Shown: positions 14,033-17,663 of the stretch, piece after piece
How positions within the stretch are numbered: the stretch's first letter is position 1
How the letters are laid out: the number at the start of each line of letters is the position of its first letter
Assembly: GCA_938008665.1 (NCBI GenBank)
Contig: CALLKA010000124.1
Coordinates: forward strand, 1 to 17,663
Origin: an uncultured Bacteroidota bacterium
GTDB lineage: Bacteria > Bacteroidota > Bacteroidia > Chitinophagales > Chitinophagaceae
Direction: 5' to 3'
Length of the DNA stretch: 17,663 nucleotides
Notes under the pieces: generated by a model
Database searches by the model: none
The model's input: the letters and a program-made list of their open reading frames with translations, nothing else
What the model was told of the DNA's origin: nothing
Position numbers and translations under genes: made by a program

Positions 14033-15716
14033 TAAACATAAATTTAAGGGAAATTGTTAACTGGGTATTACTTTTATCTGAATTATATCCAGGCTGAAAT
14101 GCATAATTTTTATCACCGGGCCATAAGGCTTTTACCCACCTATAATTTAAGGCCTTTGTATTTATGTAGGAAGCCCCAAGTAAAATATTTTTAAATGGGT
14201 TCCATTGCGCTTCCATGCCAGTGGTTAAATCCACATAATATATATCATGATTACCATTCCCCAAAGCACCAATATATGCTACATGAAAAAAATCGGTATT
14301 GTGGTTAATCCTTTCCACTAAAAAGCCAACCTTGTTTAAACCCTTATTCCAACTTAAATTTATTCGTTGACTCGCCGAGCCTGGGCCAATGGAAGCGCCT
14401 AATATTTGGGCTTCATTGGTATAGCCTTGTCTTATATTAGGACTCGTATAAAAAGAATTATTTTTTGGAATATTTAAAATATCACCGGAAATAAAAATCT
14501 CCTTGGCATCCATTAATTTTAATTGCGTAGCTTCAAAATTGAATTCAATGTAGGATTTGTTATTACGCGATAAAAATATTTTTTTAATACCAAATACAAA
14601 TCCGTTAATGGCAGTATCATTAAAATATTGCCATGGAAAACCAAAACTACGTGGTTGTCCCAATTCGGCATAAATCTCCGCATTTTCCTTGGGCAGCTTT
14701 AATCGCATCATGACCGCACCAATACTGTATTTGTCAGCATTGGTTTTAGCCAATGCGAAAGGTTCAAAGTATTTATCGGTTTTTGTGGAGTAATGTTGCG
14801 TGGAATAGGCATAACCCAAGTATAAGTTAGGAAACCATTTAGGACTATAATTAATCGTAAATGCTTGTATGACTCTTTGTTGGTTGGTTTTAGGAATAAT
14901 AGCACCTGGCCACATAGCGCACATCATACGTTGATCAGGATTGATCCAGTTTAAGGAATCCATTTTTCCTGAAATCATTTTAATTTCAAAATTACCTAAT
15001 GAAGTTTCAATGGGCTTATTGGTTTGAATATAGGCATGCAAAAATCCCGGAGCATTATTTGTAAATAGGAGGCTATTAAATTGCCCTGGGCCCCACCAAA
15101 TATTTTCATTGGAAACCCCAGCACTCCAATTTTTTGTGGATAGCCCCACTCTGGACTGCCCAAGTGAAAGGCTATTAATCGGCAACTTACCAAACTGTCT
15201 AAAATCATCAATATTATTTGCAACTACATAATAATACCTTGTCCAATAGTTCCTATCATTCTCATTGCCTTTAAATAACTCTTGTTCAATATTTTCTAGT
15301 TTAACCAATTCAGGCTGAATATTAATATCAATAATACCCCAGCTAATATTGGCACCTGCGCTAAAGCGCTCCTGTTTTCCGCGTGACGGGTACATATTAC
15401 CATCATTGGAACCATAGGGCAAAAAGCTATTATTTTGATTATTATAAGTTAATTGCAAGCTTTTAATACTAAAGCTTTTGTACTTAAATAAATGCGTCGT
15501 ATTTAAACTTTGTAATGCTTGTGTGGAGCGAATCATGAAGGAATTCAAATAGGTTGAATCGGCATCAACCTCATCTTCATCGGATATATACTTATGTAAT
15601 ATTTGCTTATTGCGTAAAGCATTCATTATTTTAATATCATCTAACAAAGCAGACTGCGCTATAACAGTTAAGCCGATAAAACTTAAAATACAAGAGGCGA
15701 TTATTTTTTTTACCAT
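14019..15716 (-). CDS. Capsule assembly Wzi-like outer-membrane protein (locus copy 2)
   Basis: 565 residues with a signal peptide to about residue 20 (TVIAQ). After an N-terminal helical part (22-75) comes a beta-barrel with the Wzi hallmarks: LPYGSNDGNMYPSRG (about 99-113), GQSRVGLS (186-193) and NENIWWGPGQFNS...NNAPGFLH (203-227). PKENAEIYAELG is also shared with the next protein. It probably sits in the outer membrane and holds or guides the capsular polymer. Tandem duplicate of the 15710-17455 gene, which it overlaps by 7 bases; overlap with the downstream polymerase is 14 bases, so all four minus-strand genes are tightly coupled. Confidence 0.87.
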   Translation of the reverse strand: MVKKIIASCILSFIGLTVIAQSALLDDIKIMNALRNKQILHKYISDEDEVDADSTYLNSFMIRSTQALQSLNTTHLFKYKSFSIKSLQLTYNNQNNSFLPYGSNDGNMYPSRGKQERFSAGANISWGIIDINIQPELVKLENIEQELFKGNENDRNYWTRYYYVVANNIDDFRQFGKLPINSLSLGQSRVGLSTKNWSAGVSNENIWWGPGQFNSLLFTNNAPGFLHAYIQTNKPIETSLGNFEIKMISGKMDSLNWINPDQRMMCAMWPGAIIPKTNQQRVIQAFTINYSPKWFPNLYLGYAYSTQHYSTKTDKYFEPFALAKTNADKYSIGAVMMRLKLPKENAEIYAELGQPRSFGFPWQYFNDTAINGFVFGIKKIFLSRNNKSYIEFNFEATQLKLMDAKEIFISGDILNIPKNNSFYTSPNIRQGYTNEAQILGASIGPGSASQRINLSWNKGLNKVGFLVERINHNTDFFHVAYIGALGNGNHDIYYVDLTTGMEAQWNPFKNILLGASYINTKALNYRWVKALWPGDKNYAFQPGYNSDKSNTQLTISLKFMFNGSH

Positions 15717-17455
15717 AAATAGATAGTATTTATGTAAAAGAAAAGGTTGGTTGGATTATTGTCCTGCTTCCAAATATAATTTTTCGCCTTTACAATTTCC
15801 ATATTGGCACTGAGTAATATTTTTTTGTAATGATACCTGGTTTGTAAACTAAAGGAGTAGTCGGTCCATTTTATGGATCGGATCCCAACATCTTGAAAAT
15901 CTCCAACGATGTCATAAGGGTTTTGTAATATGTGTTGGAAAATAAAACCCAGTTTATTCCAACCCTTATTATAACTAACGGCCATTGCCTGCATATTATT
16001 TCCAAAACCACTCACACCACCCATAATTTGATTTAAATTGGTATAACCTTCAATGATACCACTATGCTCATACCAGTTACCTGCATTACGATTAATATAA
16101 CTAGTGGTTTGCGCCAATCGGGCAATTTCAATATTGAAATTTAAATAGCTAGTTTCGTTAATTAATTTTAATTTTTTAAAACCCCAAACATAACCTGAGG
16201 AGTGTGCCATATCCATCATTAAATCTCTGAAATTATATTTTGCATCATTAAATCCAAATTCGAAATACATTTCTGCGTTTTCCTTGGGCATGATCCATCT
16301 TGCACTTACAGCCGCTACTTGATCTCTTTTTACGGTATCATCATTATAAGTATTTTTTAAAAAGGCTACAAAAACTGGCAAATAGGTATAAACGAAACCA
16401 TTACTTTTACTTGATTCTAATTGGGTATAGTTTTGAAAGGTTCGAGTTAAACCAAAGTATACATTTTTTATAAATTTAGGTTGGTAGGAAACATTGATGG
16501 AATTATAATATCGCTTCCCATTATTGATGATTGCTGTTTGTAGCCTTTTATTTTCATATCCCTGGGTACTATCCTTTTGTAAAAAACCTGCTTGTAGTTG
16601 AAACTGAAAACTTCCCGCAAAAGTATTGATGGGTCGATTACTAATAATGGAGTAATGTAAAAATCCCGGGGCATTATTACTCATTAACATGGAATTATAA
16701 ATACCAGGGCCCCACCACATATTTTCGGTGGATATCCCTGCAGTTACAGGACCCATATCATATCTGATATTTGATTGCCCAGGCATTATTTTTTTAAAGC
16801 TGGGTGTTACAGCGCCCCAATAGTTATTGGTTTCATAATTTCCGCTGGTTGTTTTTACAAATTCAGGTCTTAGTTGAATTTTTAATTTATACCATTGCAA
16901 ATAAACACCCCCACCAATTAAAAATTGGTACCCTTTTGACAAACTAAATGCACCATCATTCCAGCCATATGGATGGTGTGTGGTCAATTTTTGGGTGAAA
17001 TTGATTGGTAGTAAGCTAATATTTAAATTGGGCTTATTGACTAATTGGTTGTTATTTTCAATATCGGCGTCAATTATGTTTAAAAGCTTATTGTAAGTAA
17101 TATCGGAGTTGGTATAAAAAGGACGAATCGTTAGTGCATCATTGGGTGCTAATTTCCCTGCTAATTGTAGGTCGCGAATTAATTCATCAATATCGGTAAA
17201 GCCAACTGGAATGGAAATTTCGGCGGTAGGCTGATCAGGATTGTTTTGTTTTAAAAAGCTAAGCGGATTTTTTAAAATTTTCCAGGAGATTATTTTTTCC
17301 TTCCAATTTTTTGAATTCGAACTATCCTGCGCTGAAGCGCTATTCAATGATAAAAAAAATATGCAAAAACTAAAGCTGAATGCATAAAAAATACCATTCA
17401 ATTTTAAATACTTAAATGTTAATAAATGCTTGATTCCCTTAGTGAAAATTATCAT
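15710..17455 (-). CDS. Capsule assembly Wzi-like outer-membrane protein (locus copy 3)
   Basis: 581 residues. The signal peptide has an unusually long N-region (about 20 residues before the hydrophobic core at 21-40, ending NSASAQ); no later Met offers a better start. A helical part at 84-135 (VGFTDIDELIRDLQLAGKL, the region that in this family precedes the barrel) is followed by the barrel with HPYGWNDGA (161-169), GQSNIRYDMG and STENMWWGPGIYNS...NNAPGFLH (242-267), and PKENAEMYFEFG. It is the first gene of the minus-strand operon. A TATCTTTG box ends four bases before its ATG, so it may be read from a leaderless mRNA. The foreign rpoB fragment ends one base upstream. Confidence 0.87.
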   Translation of the reverse strand: MIIFTKGIKHLLTFKYLKLNGIFYAFSFSFCIFFLSLNSASAQDSSNSKNWKEKIISWKILKNPLSFLKQNNPDQPTAEISIPVGFTDIDELIRDLQLAGKLAPNDALTIRPFYTNSDITYNKLLNIIDADIENNNQLVNKPNLNISLLPINFTQKLTTHHPYGWNDGAFSLSKGYQFLIGGGVYLQWYKLKIQLRPEFVKTTSGNYETNNYWGAVTPSFKKIMPGQSNIRYDMGPVTAGISTENMWWGPGIYNSMLMSNNAPGFLHYSIISNRPINTFAGSFQFQLQAGFLQKDSTQGYENKRLQTAIINNGKRYYNSINVSYQPKFIKNVYFGLTRTFQNYTQLESSKSNGFVYTYLPVFVAFLKNTYNDDTVKRDQVAAVSARWIMPKENAEMYFEFGFNDAKYNFRDLMMDMAHSSGYVWGFKKLKLINETSYLNFNIEIARLAQTTSYINRNAGNWYEHSGIIEGYTNLNQIMGGVSGFGNNMQAMAVSYNKGWNKLGFIFQHILQNPYDIVGDFQDVGIRSIKWTDYSFSLQTRYHYKKILLSANMEIVKAKNYIWKQDNNPTNLFFYINTIYLW

Positions 17456-17456
17456 A

Positions 17457-17663
17457 TTACAAAGATATATAATAATCCTTGTTTAACATATAAGCATTAC
17501 CAACAGTTACAGGATTATCAAATTCTTGACCTGTTCTGCCATCAATCAATACCATTTTTCCAGGTGCATAAGGATTAAACAACCAACTTTCATTTTTGAC
17601 AATCGAAGCTTGACGTAATTTTTTATTAATTAAAATTCTTGAAGCCTCTAGACCATACATTTC
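17457..17663 (-). CDS. rpoB: rpoB fragment, plastid/cyanobacterial type, truncated at both ends
   Basis: The frame is open to the window edge. Its protein begins EMYGLEASRILINKKLRQAS, continues ESWLFNPYAPGKMVLIDGRTG and QEFDNPVTVGNAYML, then ends NKDYYISL and stop. This matches the part of RNA polymerase beta just before the KLxHLVDDKIHARSTGPYS element. The version EASR..L..KLR(E/Q)A....WLF(D/N)P..PGK is, from memory, that of cyanobacteria and algal plastids; Bacteroidota RpoB reads differently here. The homology stops after YML, near base 17483, and the essential C-terminus is absent. The remaining codons are probably promoter DNA of the neighbouring Wzi gene read by chance. Most likely a chimeric join; a transferred fragment is less likely. 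Confidence 0.78.
   Translation of the reverse strand, partial: EMYGLEASRILINKKLRQASIVKNESWLFNPYAPGKMVLIDGRTGQEFDNPVTVGNAYMLNKDYYISL
17460..17467 (-). promoter_or_regulatory. Putative -7 box (TATCTTTG) of the minus-strand polysaccharide operon
   Basis: On the minus strand TATCTTTG matches TAnnTTTG, followed by TAAT and the ATG of the Wzi-like gene, the same four-base spacing as the antitoxin promoter. No -33 element is found upstream; the upstream sequence turns into the rpoB fragment after about 15 bases, so it may have been replaced. Confidence 0.5.

Noticed and set aside
17457..17663. The rpoB-like frame as the genuine upstream gene of the capsule operon
   Set aside because: The close spacing to the Wzi start looks operonic, but the protein breaks off inside a conserved core of RpoB and its residues resemble plastid rather than Bacteroidota RpoB.
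1..17663. CRISPR arrays, tRNA or rRNA genes, transposases
   Set aside because: No regularly spaced repeats, cloverleaf-like segments or rRNA-like conserved stretches, and no transposase or integrase protein was recognised on either strand.

Overview
The window is AT-rich and gene-dense. It looks like a Bacteroidota chromosome, probably a Chitinophagaceae-like or Saprospiria-like lineage; this is inferred from gene families, not from a marker gene. Supporting signs are TonB-dependent receptors with an N-terminal carboxypeptidase-regulatory-like domain, lipoproteins, YceI, DUF5777 and tRNA_anti-like families, no Shine-Dalgarno sites, and promoter boxes of the Bacteroidota TAnnTTTG type. The last ~180 bases on the right do not fit: they encode, on the minus strand, a piece of RpoB that resembles cyanobacterial/algal-plastid RpoB. 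The homology breaks off abruptly just before a Bacteroidota gene, which suggests a chimeric junction.

Layout. (1) 1-2070, plus strand: the C-terminal end of a TonB-dependent receptor, a coupled surface-type lipoprotein, a small outer-membrane beta-barrel protein and a clear intrinsic terminator. (2) 2092-4641: a promoter, an inverted repeat in the leader, a complete second TonB-dependent receptor related to the first, and a terminator. (3) 4683-7861: a promoter and five co-directional genes: a two-heme-motif lipoprotein, an overlapping one-heme lipoprotein, a YceI-like protein, a DUF5777 beta-barrel and a membrane-anchored OB-fold protein. Together these look like an envelope redox module, possibly an outer-membrane electron conduit; that role is inference. 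(4) 7862-8708: a minus-strand PIN-toxin/antitoxin pair lying between the intact OB-fold gene and a decayed copy of the 3' end of the same gene. The two copies share a perfect 16-bp repeat ending at the stop codon. (5) 8799-17455: an exopolysaccharide/capsule locus. Two genes run rightward (initiating sugar-phosphate transferase and a Wzi-like outer-membrane protein) and four run leftward (two tandem Wzi-like proteins, a Wzy/O-antigen-ligase-like polymerase and a WecG/TagA/CpsF glycosyltransferase). The two arms converge with only 7 bases between stop codons. (6) 17457-17663: the plastid-type rpoB fragment.

How the genes work together. In the polysaccharide locus, the transferase loads the first sugar phosphate on undecaprenyl phosphate, the WecG-type enzyme adds a sugar, the Wzy-like protein polymerises, and the Wzi-like barrels would anchor or organise the polymer at the outer membrane. 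No flippase, export (Wza/Wzc) gene or further glycosyltransferase is seen here, so the locus probably depends on genes elsewhere. No tRNA, rRNA, CRISPR array, transposase or integrase was recognised.
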